This document shows positions 47,423 through 59,329 of a stretch of 64,000 nt of DNA, one piece after another (the stretch's first letter is position 1; each line of letters opens with the position of its first letter). The translations under genes and the position numbers were made by a program. Location of the stretch: NCBI GenBank assembly GCA_036346255.1, contig CM070618.1, positions 59,841,655 to 59,905,654 on the forward strand. Direction: 5' to 3'. The notes beneath the pieces are model-generated. The model ran no database searches. It was not told where the DNA came from and saw only the letters and a list, made by a program, of their open reading frames with translations. The DNA is from Ampelocalamus luodianensis. Taxonomy: Eukaryota; Streptophyta; Magnoliopsida; Poales; Poaceae.

Positions 47423-48639
47423 CTGTGATAAAACATTGGAGATTATTAGACATGGATTAAAGCAAACCAATGCTCTATGAATATATTTAGTCATCTAGTT
47501 GTGGTCAATATTATGTTAGCTAGCTTCAAGTCTTCTAATCTATCCAATTTGTCTAACATATGTTTGTAGTCCACAAATGGTTATGTTAAACTTCATAAAC
47601 TACCACTGTTGTCTCATCAGTTGGTACAAAAATCGGTTTCATAAACTTCCACAAATGGTTCCACAAAAGATATGGTTCATGACTTGATGCTATGGTTTCA
47701 TACCCACTCCTTTTAATTCACACATGAAGTCATAATTACAGTCTACTAAGAAAAGGTAAGTTATATATTCTAGTGTTATCATCGTAACAACAGCAGGTTG
47801 TCTACTTTCAATACATTATACATGTCTACTAAGAAAAGGTAAGTTGCTCAAAGCTGACTTGCTCAATACATGTCAATCAGAAACCATCTGCACTACTACA
47901 TAATGACACCAGAAAACCATCATGACATCTGTATAACTAATTAAGCAAGCTCGCTCAAAGCTTCAGAACACTTCTAGCTTCAACATCTGCACTACTACAT
48001 CTACACCATCCTCACTGAGAGACACCACACGTCTACACTCATCGAGGCTACTGGTTCGGCGAGGTCAGGAGGCTGGGAGCAAAGGCATTGTCCACCGATT
48101 GCACGCTTGCCCCGTACTGGTACTGGTAGTGCCGAGGCGGAGGCCCTAACATTGGCCAACTTCTTCCCTCGAGCACGAGACTCCATGCTCTGTTGGTGGT
48201 CCATGTGCGTCGGTTGAAGGAGGCCGCGACGGATGGAGTGCGGCAGATGGAGGACCAACGGTGGAAGGGGCGGCGGTGGGGGTTAGAGCCTAGAGGACAT
48301 GGCGAAAGGGGAGGGAGAGGAGGGCCATGAGGCGCAGCGGCACGTGATAGCCTGGCAGGGCCGGGAGGACGGGCCCAGGGCGGAGGCAGGAAGACGGGGC
48401 CAGGGCAGAGGCAGGAGGACGGGGGAGCAAAGCACGGGGCCTACCGGCCAGGAGAGGACGGGGCATGATGGTACGGTTGGAGGAGGCCGCTGCGGATGGA
48501 GGGCGACATGAGAGGAAGGCCTGAAGCCTGAAGCTGAAGGGCAAGTAGGATGGGGATGGGGAATTGGGGATGGATCTGGGGCTACGTGGTGGTGTAGGGT
48601 TAGGGTTAGCTTAGCTGGTCAGGGTGCTGGCCTCCTGGG
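47423..48639 (-). other. hAT 5' region (upstream intron and promoter)
   Basis: It is mostly AT-rich to 48000, then GC-rich to 48550. A minus-strand ORF at 48001-48258 (with MESRARGKKLANVRASASAL) could be the first transposase exon, but I cannot verify a donor. Nothing else is recognised. Confidence 0.45.
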
Positions 48640-48805
48640 CCTTCGTGGGTCGAGCTCATGAGCCAGCTCGGGCTCGGCTCATTTTGATTGCGAGCTGAAA
48701 CCTAGGCTCGGCTTGGCTCGAAATTTCACGATCCCGAGCCGAGTCGGCTCAAGCTCGGTACGAGCCAAGCCGGCTCTTGAGCTTTGGGCATTTTTTCCAG
48801 CCCTA
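48640..48805. repeat. hAT right TIR and subterminal repeats
   Basis: Clusters of GGCTCG and GAGCC lead to the terminal TTTCCAGCCCTA. They are the counterpart of 26851-27010. Confidence 0.8.
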
Positions 48806-48813
48806 CCAATTGG

Positions 48814-49455
48814 AATGGCGGCAGGCTCGACAGGGGCCCTGTCACAAATTGAAACGATGTGGGAGGTCTCCGTCGCCGGTTGAACTGGCGATGGGGACCT
48901 GCCCTTTTTTTTGCACTTCAGCGTAACTGGCGACTGGAATCAGAAGTTAAAAAACATTCAGCACAATGTCATAACATATTTTGTCGACAAATAACAATGA
49001 CATTACATAACATTCAAATATTTTGTTGACAAATCACAATGATATTACATAACATTCAGCGCACCGTCGTCACAAATCACAATGTCATCGCTTGGTTTTT
49101 CGAGAAATCAAACTAATATTACAAATAATTGGACACCACATATTACAACAAGACTAGGCAGCGCCTAGTCGGTGGTCGAAGCAGCCGACGATCGAAGTTG
49201 TTTGCCGAAGCTACAGGAAGGAAACGAAGAAGAAAAAGAAAAGAGAGAAAAACAAAGGCTTACTGCGCCGCTGGTCGATCCATTGACCCATTCGACCGAG
49301 TCGACCGACCGAAAGCCTCTCGCTCTCGCCTTATCCTCTTGCCCCTCTCCCATCCTGCCGACAGCCACCTCTCGCTCTTCGCCTAATCCTCTTGCCCCTC
49401 TCGCTTTTTGCCTTGCTCTCCCGTCTCCCATCCCACCGGCGCCTCATCCCTCTCC
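48814..49455. repeat. Unassigned flank with diverged short repeats
   Basis: Three related units with ACATAACATTCA and ACAAATCACAATG lie between 48950 and 49080. A GCGCCTAGTCGG motif lies near 49150. No gene is recognised; the ORFs at 49129-49465 are shadows. It may belong to the same element as the GCCTAGGCG repeats at 63190-63290. Confidence 0.4.
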
Positions 49456-49460
49456 CATCA

Positions 49461-52400
49461 TGTAAAGACCCGAGATTAACATCCCAGATCTTCTGTGCAT
49501 AACTGAACTAGTCCCATGATCAGTGGCTAGCTCACACAGTAAACAAATGTGATAACACAACCATAAATGCTAAAATTTATTATTAAACAACAGAGTTGAT
49601 TACAAGATAGCCTTACAGGGCAACAGTAAATAAACACAGCGGAAGACGATGAAGAAGTAGTGGAGTCCAGCTGATCTGCCAAAGGCAATCGACTGGGGTA
49701 GCGGCCTAGTCGTCATGATCTACACCTGAAGCAAAGTTCTTCTCCTCTGAAATTTGTTTGCATAAAGCAAGTATGAGCACAACTACCGTGCTCGCAAGTT
49801 ACACCCGTCAAATAACAGAATGACATGCATACATGGATGTAACAAAGGATGGCTTATAGGGTTAATTATGCAAAAACAACATTTGACATTAAATACCATA
49901 CTAAGTTCAAAAGCTCAGGTTTTATAAAATCTAAAATTGATTCTGTATTGATAAAGATAGTGTAGGCACCAACCTAACACCAACATAAACACGGGCACCA
50001 ACCCATAACTTTTCTCATGGACACCCATCCATGTCAAAACTTTTTATAAAAAATATTTTGAAATCGAAGTCTAACTTTGGGTGGCTTTGCCAGCATGTCC
50101 ATGACCGTGGACACGGCTATTCGAATAGTTTTACACTCTGCAGAGGTTGTACAACTTTACCCACAAGAGATAATCAACTTTTAATGTCCGTCCGACACAC
50201 TTCCGAAGGTGTGCGACTAAGTGATCATCACGAGGCTTTTACAATGCATCATTCCACCATAGTCCTCCCTCGCTAAGGTTTCACCCCTTTGGACTACCCG
50301 TCTGCAGAGTTCAGACCCCCTCTTGCGCCAGGTGGGACTAACAAAAGACATGAAAGACTACCCACCGCATCACAGGAACACCCATGATGGAACTTTGCAA
50401 ATTATTCAGCCAGGTCCTGCCCATACAAGACATGTGGTAGTACGATGTGGTTTAGCAAGATGCGGCTCGAAGACCGGTCCTTAACTGACCTGGGCGACAA
50501 CCAACAGAACCCTGGACCTCAACCTACCCAGTTGAGCCCGTGCATAAACCTGCACCCACCAGACAACCATTTCGCCTAAGTCCAAACCATCATTTTATTT
50601 TATTTTCTAAAGTCATTTATAAAACTCCCATGACACAACAATGCCAAGGGTACCATTTAAACAATAGTTGATTTCTAGCTGAAATTCCTCAAATGAAACA
50701 TATTTGGTCTATAAGCATGGCTAAGCACAATATTTTCCAAAATGATCCCAGTTCATACTATCGTATCAACCAGGTTTTGACTAGGGTGACAACATGTTTG
50801 ATTCAATTATCAAAATTGGACATACAAAGGATTTTAGGCATAACTATAAATTTAAAACAGGAATTTAAATTACTGAATTTAAATAAGCATGCAGTAATAA
50901 TTTGAAATAGAATTTAAATAATTTTAAATAATGGGTGCAAATATGATCAAGAATGTAACTTGCCTAGCTCAAATAGTTGCTATCAAACGGCGTCGAAATC
51001 TGACTCTCCGAAGTCGTTGAAATCTATACACGAAAATAAGCCAAATTCAAATTAAATTCAAATAAGATTCAAATTAACTACAAATTGAATAATTTTGGTT
51101 TAGTTGGCTAGATCTTGAATTTAGATAAATTTAGAAATTTGAATGGGCTCAATCGGAGTGCGGATGCAAAAGATATGGGCTTTTGAAGTTTGAAATTACA
51201 TGAACTGTTAGATTTAGGGTTTAAAGGAATTAGTGGTCAAATGAACTCAAAATTAAATAATTTTGGTTTAGTTAGCTAGATAATGATTTTATACAAATTT
51301 TGCAGTTTGAAACACCCAATTTGGAGTTGGGATTCAGAAGATATGAATTTCCTAAGTTTAAATCTATTAAAAACCCTAAATCTGGTTTTAATCCAATTTC
51401 TTGAATTATTTTTCTAAAGAAAAGCCTTTTATTGCGCAATGCTCATATCAGCCCTGGGATTCTCGGATTTAAAGAATTAAAAAGAATTTCTGACAGTGGG
51501 CCCCACGCGTCATTGACACGGCTCACGGTGGACTGGTCCCACCGAGATTTTGGAATGGTGGGGGGGTTTGGAGTGCCACACGGGGCATGCTGACTAGGCA
51601 GCCACGCAGACGATTTTGGCGACGTGGCGCCGGGTGGCACCGAGGTGGCGGCTACGTCGGCGTGCACGCAGTACGAGCCGGCGTGCTCCGCCCGAGCCCG
51701 CCGGCGTTTGGCGGCGCGGCAGCGGCCGGCGAGGGCAGCAAGTGGGAGAGGAGAGTGCGGGGAGTTGAGGGCTCCTTTTTTGGTCACCTGGAGACGTAGC
51801 GGTGGCCGGCGGCGAGGGCTTTGGCGGCGGTGTGAATGGGTCGATGGTGGCGCGGCCGATGGAGTGGTTCTCCGGCGAGGCGACGAGCGCACCAGGTTCG
51901 CGAGGCTACGGCGAAGCCGGTGGTGGCATTAGAGGGGACGCGGCGGCGGTGGTGGCGGCGCTAGGGGCGGCGGAGACCCACGGTGGTGGCGGCGGAAAAA
52001 CTTGAATTCCGGCGAGCTTGGAGGGGGAGGGGAGAAGTGGATGGCGGCGTCGGGTTCAGTGGAAGGAGGCGCACTCGGTGCGTGCTCTTGTAGGGGCGGA
52101 GGGGGCACGGAGGAGGGAGATCGTGTGCGGGGGCGGTGGTTGCGGCATGGCGGCGGCGGTTAGGCGCGCGGACGAACCGGGCGCGAAGAGAGAGGGAGAA
52201 GGTGGGGAATGGAGGCGGTGGAGGGTGACGGGTCGTGCGCACGTCGCGCGGGAGGTGGGAGTGGTTGGGGAGCTCCTTGCGATCAAAAATGGTGGAGGCG
52301 TGCGGCTCCGTGAGGAAGGGGGAGAGCGAGGAGGAAGAAGGAGGCGTGCCGTCGGATTCTGATCCGACGGTGCGGAGGAGGCGGAAAGCGTGGGGAGATG

Positions 52401-52925
52401 GATGGTCGTCCGATTTAATCGGACGGTGGGGAAGGGAGAGGGGAGCGGGTGTGCGTGCGGGCCGAAGGTGCGGAAGAGAGAATGCCCCGGAGGGGTTTCA
52501 GCCTAATAGGTTTTCCGGATTTTTAAAGGATTTAGCATTTTTAATAACTCGGTTAAATCATTTTGGCTTTAGAAAATAGCAAAGTAAATCCAAAAATTAT
52601 GGAAAAATTCATAGAAATTCCCTTATTTATTTTGGACTTAATAGAATTATTTTCAACTTAAAGTTGGCTTTTAATTTTGCAAATAAATTATTTTGGCTTT
52701 AAAATACTTAGGAAAAAGCTTTTAAAATTCCAGAAATTAATTTAATTTTTATTTTTCAATTTAAATCAAATAAAACTTCAAGAACTTCAAATAAATTTTA
52801 CTTTTGACTTTTAAAACTCCAGAAATTCAAATAAAGCAATAGAATTCTTTCAAATTTTTCAGAAATTCCAACAAAATAATAACTTTAATTAACTTTAAAC
52901 TGGTAACAACACTTGGGATGTTACA
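49461..52925 (-). mobile_element. Solo Ty3/gypsy LTR, minus strand
   Basis: On the minus strand it starts TGTAACATCCC (52925) and ends GGGTCTTTACA (49461). The target duplication CATCA lies at 49456-49460 and 52926-52930. Its end sequence and the block around CTATTCGAATAG (50117-50128) are close to the solo LTR at 42004-45416. The GC-rich centre (51480-52500) has only composition-driven ORFs. Confidence 0.93.
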
Positions 52926-52930
52926 CATCA

Positions 52931-53166
52931 ACACAAGATCTGGCAGCGGGGAGACCAAATCTGGCGATGGGGAATGTCAATCTGGCCGGAGAGGAGGCGA
53001 CGCGCGAAGGAGAGCTGGGGAGGAGGCGGCGCGCGAAGGGGGAGCCAGAGAGGAGGCGGTGCGCGAAGGGCGAGCCGGAGAGGGGGCGACACGCGACGTG
53101 GAGCCAGAGAGGCAGCGGCGCAACGGGAGCCGGGGTTTGGAACCACACGGCTGAGAGCCTCCTAAC
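52931..53166. repeat. Short host or transposon fragment with a 30-bp minisatellite
   Basis: Four diverged 30-bp units (about 53000-53119), of the form GCGCGAAGGGNGAGCC then GAGAGGAGGCG, lie between the solo LTR and C2. They encode a GEPERRR-like repeat in one frame, but no gene is evident. Confidence 0.6.
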
Positions 53167-53171
53167 CTACC

Positions 53172-55091
53172 TGTGGATATCATGGGGATATGCTCATGAT
53201 CTTAGGATGATGTGTCAATTGGCAATGACGTTGAAGGTTTGCGAAACACGAGTTTTCGGCAAAGTTCGATTCTGTCGAGTCTCAGCGGTCGGCCGGCCAT
53301 GGTGGCGGTCGGACCGCCCATGCCTCGGTGTTTTGTCTTTGTGATCGGCCAGGCGGTCGTGATCCGGCCAGCTTGGGTAGCGATCCGACCGGGCGTCTAA
53401 TGAGCGATCGGACCGGCAACTTGAGTGGCATTGGAATTTGAGGTGGGCCAAAAATAGAGGTGTAGGCAAGTGAGGAGATTCTCGCACTTGGTCCCATATT
53501 TTTGAGCTTCGAACAAAAGTTCTATTCGTTTAAATTTCCGAGAGGTTGCGGATTTCGCGTTGAAATTTTGGCTAAGTCCTTTGTGGCGATCGGCCAGCCT
53601 TCGTTGGCGATCGGGCCGTGGTATGGCGGACCGCCAAGGCCAAGCGATGCGACCGGTTTCACTTTAAGTCGTCGCCGTGTGGCGGCGATGATTGCTGTTA
53701 GGTCAAGTTCGTGGATTTCATGGCATATGTGTTGCATGATGCATGTTTTGACTAACGTGGGTCAAGTTGTGAAGAACTTGTTCCGAATTCGATTTGCTTG
53801 TCTATTGTTGTGCGGGTTGCTTGGTGGTCAGCGGCGGTCAACGGCGAGGATGATCGGGACTAGGCTTGGAGAGCGAGGTTCAAAACGATCGGCGATGCGG
53901 GTGAAGTCATGGACTCAAGCATGGTGCAAGATGGACAAAGGTGACCGAACGGCGATTCGGTGGCGGACAGGTTGAATCAAGCGGCGCGGGGGTCGGTGCA
54001 AGTGCCATGGTGGTTTCGGTGGGAGCCGGATGGGAGAGACTTGCCGACATGATGAGAGCCGTTGGATCAACCTACACGTGGCGGAGCAAGCGAGTGCTTC
54101 GCACAATATGAACACGGCGCTTTAAAATGCGTGCGTGTGTCACCCGTTTGTTTTGGGCCTTAACGGGAGCCCATTAGGGAGACTCTATTAGAAACCCTAA
54201 GCCTCCACTATAAATAGAGGAGGGAGGTGGCTGCACCTTTCCCTCGACCTTTCGACGTTTCATTGTTTAGAAACCCTAATTTGCTTAGGGAGAGGAGGAG
54301 AGGAGGTTAGGGTTCTAGAGAGTTGGATTTGATTTCGTGCTCATGTATTGAGTCTTTGTCATCCATTGATGGAGTGGTGTAAACTGCATCAAATCAATCC
54401 AAAGAAAGTTTCTTCAAAAGTGAGTTCATGTGCTTTCTTTCTCTCTTTTGATGAATTGAATCTTTGCTTGATCCGCGAGTTATTGCTTAGTTTCTTGGCG
54501 TGATTTAGCTTGCTGTGGCGTGTGAGAATACATCTAGGATCATCAAGATCATCAATCACCCACGTGCAAGTCTTAAGATCATATTTTCGTTTTGACTCGG
54601 TTTTTACCTAACTTCGCTCAAGCGGTAAAAGGTCTGAACCTGAGCAAAATTATCACAATTGTTGCTTGGAATAGGTTCCCGACATCCTTAGGAAGTTGTG
54701 TGTCAAGTTTCACGAAGTTTGGACTCACGAATCAAAAGTTTGATCAATTTGCGTTTGGTTTGTCGGCCGTTTTCTCTGTTCATCGAGCGAGGTCGACCTC
54801 CCGTGAAATCGGTCGACCGCCCGAGGAGCAGTCGACCGACATCGGGATCGGTCGACCGCCCGGTGACCGTCCGACCGCCGTGAGAGGTCGGACGCGATGT
54901 CTTCGTGTTTTGGTTTTGTGTTGATTTTACTTTGGGGTTTTTGAGTTGATTCAATACAAGTCTTCCATGTGCATGATTGATTGATCTTCATAGCTTTCAT
55001 AGCTATTGGAGTGAGATTCGTATTGAATTGATTTTGGGAGAAAAGAGATCGTGCTCCTATTCACCCCCTCTAGTCGCCTTTTGGTCCAACA
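53172..55091 (+). repeat. C2 5' LTR
   Basis: 1920 bp. The TATA box TATAAATA is at 54209-54216, followed by a leader with repeated AAACCCTAA. It is about 130 bp longer than the 3' LTR, mainly because of sequence near 53315-53445 that the other copy lacks. Confidence 0.93.
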
Positions 55092-55093
55092 AG

Positions 55094-55104
55094 TGGTATC
55101 GAGC
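55094..55104 (+). other. C2 primer binding site (altered)
   Basis: TGGTATCGAGC follows the LTR after two bases. The standard site is TGGTATCAGAGC, so one base of a CAG appears to be missing. Confidence 0.8.
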
Positions 55105-55148
55105 GCGGTTAGTTCAATCTTGATCTTAACCGGTCACGAACTTTGGCG

Positions 55149-57100
55149 ATGGATAAGTACTCTTCCAAACCGCATATCTTCGATGGGCACGACTATGCCT
55201 TTTGGAAGAACCGCATGCGTGTCTTTCTTGAGAGCGAACCACGAGGTATTTGGGAGGTGTTCGAGGTCCGCTAATCTTGCACGAGGTTGCTACGCGCTCC
55301 GAAGCCCTTTTGGCTAATGACCGTAAGGCAAAGAATTTTCTCGTATGGTGGGCTTGGTAGACGGGAATATGACAGATTTGCAATCTCGAGATCGCACATG
55401 AAATTTGGAAGACCCTCGAAACCTATCATGAGGTTCTTCCCAAATCAAACAAGTGCGTCAGCAGGTGTATAAAAGAGAATATAACAAATTCGAGATGCGT
55501 CCCGGTGAGAGCATCGATGACATTTTCAGTCGCTTCAACACAGTGATAAATCAGATGAAGTCTGTTGGTATTGAATTTACTCGATCAAAATGCCATCCAT
55601 CTCACGGCTGCAATCAACACCGAGAGTGGGAGATAAAGGCTCGCCATTCAGAAAATGTCAACTTCTACGATCGACTTTGGAGCTGCTCTATAGCAAGCTC
55701 AAGACTCATGAGATCCAGAAAGCTGACCATTCTAAGAAGGGTAACATGGCTTTGGTAGCAGACCCGCTCAAGAGAGCCTCTGATGGGTCGTTTGAGTCCT
55801 CTTCAGGTTTTTCACTTGCTTCTTTATCTGCAATCCAAGAAGAGGATCTTGAGAGTATTCTGAGCTGAGATGGCGCTTTTGATTAAGAAGTTCACACGGG
55901 CCTACAACAATATGAGAAACAAAAGAGAGGCGGCCTGTGACTGTTATGAGTGTGGAGAGCTTAATCACATCCGGACAAATTGCCCCAAGCTGAAAGGTAA
56001 GAGCAACCACAAGGATGAAAAGCCAACTTGGAAGAAGCCTCGGGCGCAACTCGGGTTTGATGATGCCAAGCTCGGAAGGCTGCTCCTGGGTTCTTGCCAC
56101 TCTTGGAGATCGATCCTTGAGTGATGTGGACTCGGGAGCGAGGAGGACAAGGAGGAGGAGCTCCTCAAGACAAGAAGGGGAAGGCTAAGGACTTCACCGC
56201 ATGTGCTTCATGGTGACTCAGCGACATCAATGACAACAATGAGGTATCTCCTTCTTATGATGTTCTATTTGCTAGATGTGAAGCGTCTATGAGCAAATGT
56301 TAGGTCGGATAAAGCTTTAAAGTTCATCATGACTAAGAATGAGGAGTTAGAGTCACAAGTAAAGAAAATCACATTAGAACTTGTGAATGCTAAGAGTCTT
56401 GAATCGATGAATGTTCATCTGCTATGCTTTACATTCGAATTTGCTAAGCGCAATCTGCTCATGATATTGCTTTGCAACAACTTGAAAATGCTAGAAGCGA
56501 GCTAATTGAAGTTAAATCTGCTCCTGCGAAAAATGCTTAAAGTCTAGCATGTTGGTTGTTTCGATGTGGTTGAATCTAGCTCTTGCTGCATGCGCTTAGA
56601 ACGTGAGCGTGAATTACATGATGTTATAGAAGCGGCTAGAGCTAAATATGCCAAGCTTAGGATAGTATTAATTCGCTACTTGTGCTTCATGTGAAGCTCT
56701 TAAGCTTGAAGTTGCTCTTTATAAGAAGAGGTTTGATGCTAAAACTTGTGATTCATGTGTTAACCTTAGAAAAGAAATTGCTTACCTTAATGACACATTA
56801 GAAAGATTTTTAAAGGTAAGAAACAGTTAAACATGATTCTTGACAAGTCAAAAACTCCTTATAAGAAGCAAGGGTTAGGATACAACTTTGCCAGGATAAA
56901 TCTAATGACATTCAAATTTTGAGAAATGGCTTAGTTGAATTTGATACCCAACTGCAAAGATCACTTTCAAATCTGCGAGTTTTGCCCAACCATCTGTTCG
57001 GTCAAAGGTGCTTCTCGGTGGTACCAAGTACCATTGCACCTATTGCAAGAAGGATGGGCATTTGGTTGAGTTATGTTGGCGTAGGTTGAAAAATGCTAAG
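55149..57100 (+). pseudogene. C2 gag, frame-broken
   Basis: The ATG at 55149 opens MDKYSSKPHIFDGHDYAFWK. After several frame changes come EIWKTLETYHE and VYKREYNKFEMRPGESIDDI. A first CCHC knuckle follows (CYECGELNHIRTNC, 55936-55980). A long Lys/Glu/Leu-rich, probably coiled stretch leads to a second CCHC knuckle (CTYCKKDGHLVELC, 57035-57076). Two knuckles fit large copia elements. Confidence 0.85.
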
Positions 57101-57284
57101 AAAAATCTTGCTAGAATGTCATCTAATCAACCTAGAGCTTTTATGAGACATGGTAATTTAGAAAGGAAGAAACTGGTCTAGGATTTATTTCACATGCTAA
57201 TGATGCTCATGCTCCTAGGCAGGATAACTCTCATGTTAGAGTAACCATTGCTCTAGCAATTTCAAATAGAATCAAGGATAGCAT

Positions 57285-58330
57285 ACGCTTTGCATACTAC
57301 TCGCGGACGTGTGTCTCGATCTTGGGTTCCCAAGTCATGTTTAACTAACTTGATGTTGAGACACTTCGTTCTTCTGTGCCTTGATTTTCGGGATCGTCGC
57401 GGAAGGAAGGACACGTGGTTAGTCGACTCACGGTATTCACGCCACATGACCGGAGACTCAAAATGGTTCACCTCCTTCACGCGGTCGATAGGTGATGTCC
57501 TCATCACCTTTGGAGACAATACTCAAGGGCGGATTGAAGGCAGGAACAATTAGGGTGAATGACAATTTCATCCTAAAGGGCGTCGCCCTTGTGGACAAGC
57601 TTAGGTTTAACTTACTCTGTCTCACGACTTCTTGATGATGGTTATGAGACTATATTTAAGAAAAATGCTTGTCGGGTGCTTGATTACTTTGGTGAGCTCG
57701 TTTTTGGGATTTATAGAGTTGCTAGAATCTTTGAAGCTGATTTTTGAATCTCTGTGGTTCTCTTAAATGTTTGTTTACACCTTCTTACGAGTTACGGCTT
57801 TGGCACCGACGTTTGGGGCACATTGGTTTTGATCATCGGCGAGTTAGCAACCTTGATCTCATGAGAGGTTTGCCCAAACTCAAAGCCGTCAAGGATCTTG
57901 TATGTATGCGCCACAGGCATGGCAAGCAAGTTGCCGCCTCACCCTTCGATGACTTTGGTCATGGTGACGGACCGGGGCGGTTGCTTCATATGGATCTTGT
58001 TGGTCTGCTAGGTTCGGTCAATTGGTGGCAAGTGGTACATTCTTGTCATAGTTGATGATTTTTGAGATACACTTGGGTGTTCTTTCTTGCTTGAAGGATG
58101 AAGCTTTTGGTTTTATCGTGATCTTGTTCTTCGTTTGGCTTGAATTTTACGGTGCCTTGAGAGCGTCCGCGATGACAATGGCACGGAGTTCAAGAATGCC
58201 TCGTTTGCCTCTTTTTGTCTTTGGCGCGGAATTGAGCATCGAGTTCTCTTCTCCACACGTCCCTCAACAGAATGGCGTTGTGGAAAGGAAGAAACAGAAC
58301 CTTAGTCGAGATGGCTAGGACAATGCTAGA
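57285..58330 (+). pseudogene. C2 pol: protease and integrase
   Basis: The protease site reads WLVDSRYSRHMTG near 57415, where the family has DSGCS. Integrase zinc-binding residues begin LWHRRLGHIGF near 57795. The second Cys of the usual CxxC is lost in VCMRHRHGK. Core pieces are LLHMDLVG, VRDDNGTEFK (another frame) and SPHVPQQNGVVERKKQNL near 58255. The D, D and E are all visible, in three frames. Confidence 0.85.
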
Positions 58331-59060
58331 TGAGTATAGCACAGAGGAGGTTTTGGGCGAAGCTATTTCTGACTTGCCATATTGCAAATCGTGTCTTCTT
58401 GAGACCATCTTTGGGCAAGACTTCATATGAGCTTCGTTTTGGTAGAAAACCCTCATTTCTCATTTTGAGTTTTTGGAGCTAAGTGTTTCATTCTTAAGGC
58501 AGAAATCTAGATAAATTTGAATCAAGGACTTTTGATGGTTTATTTACAGGTTATCTGCACATTCGAGGGTTTTGGTTTTTAATGTTGAAACTAACATTGT
58601 CCAGAGACATGCAATGTCACTTTTGATGAGACTAGCCACAGAGCTAGATCAGGCATTTCAGGTGATACAGGTGTGAAAGCATTTTTGTGGAGGAAGATGA
58701 TGGCGAAGCTGATTTTGTCCTCCACTGCTGCTGTTGAGGCTCTGTCCAAGCTCGAAGACACACTCATTGCGTCACCTCCAATTGAGGCTCCTCTCGCATC
58801 TTCTTCATCAGTGATACTGCGGAGGTTGAGAGATATTGTCTCCCAGGCGCTCCACTTCATATTGAGGCATCATCCTCGGATCGGATGATTGGTAATCTTA
58901 ATGGCGAGTCACTCGCTCGGTATCACGATCCAAGTCTCTACTCATTACGCATTTGTTGCTTCTTTCGAACCCCGCGATATATCACATGCGTTATCGATTC
59001 TAGTGAGTTAATGCCATGCATGAGGAGTTAGAGAATTTTGAGAGGAATAAGATCGGAATC

Positions 59061-59245
59061 TAGTAGAACCTCCTAGTGGTCATAATGTGATAGGAACCGT
59101 TGGGTGTTCATAAACAAAATGAGGATGGTTACGTGGTTAGATTAGATAGTAGAACCTCCTAGTGGTCATAATGTGATAGGAACCGTTGGGTGTTCAAAAA
59201 TAAACAAAATGAGGATGGTTCTACGTGGTTAGAAACAAGGTTAGA
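59061..59245 (+). repeat. 86-bp tandem duplication in C2
   Basis: The unit starting TAGTAGAACCTCC at 59061 is repeated at 59147 with small insertions. Flanking TTAATGCCATGCATGA copies (59009 and 59252) suggest a longer, partly lost duplication. Confidence 0.8.
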
Positions 59246-59329
59246 TTTAGGGTTAATGCCATGCATGAGAGTTAGAAATTTTGAGAGGAATAAGATGCTC
59301 GGGTTTTAGCCAAGTTGAGGGTTAGACTT

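Larger units (their letters stand above)
26851..48805 (-). mobile_element. hAT DNA transposon carrying nested insertions
   Basis: The left end is TAGGGCTAGAAA and the right end, read inward, TAGGGCTGGAAA: a 12-bp inverted repeat with one mismatch. The flanks TCAATTGG (26843-26850) and CCAATTGG (48806-48813) form the 8-bp duplication typical of hAT, with one mismatch. Both ends carry subterminal clusters of GGCTCG/CGAGCC. Minus-strand transposase pieces with a BED zinc finger and a hAT dimerisation domain lie inside. Without G2, G3 and one copy of each target duplication, the element would be about 4.8-4.9 kb, a normal autonomous size. It is inserted beside the host gene. Confidence 0.9.

Noticed and set aside
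48001..48258. First exon of the hAT transposase
   Set aside because: The ORF is open and starts plausibly (MESRARGKK), but no donor site could be matched in phase to the acceptor at 47423.
51443..52579. Gly/Arg-rich ORFs on both strands
   Set aside because: GC-rich LTR centre with open frames in many phases. No conserved motif.
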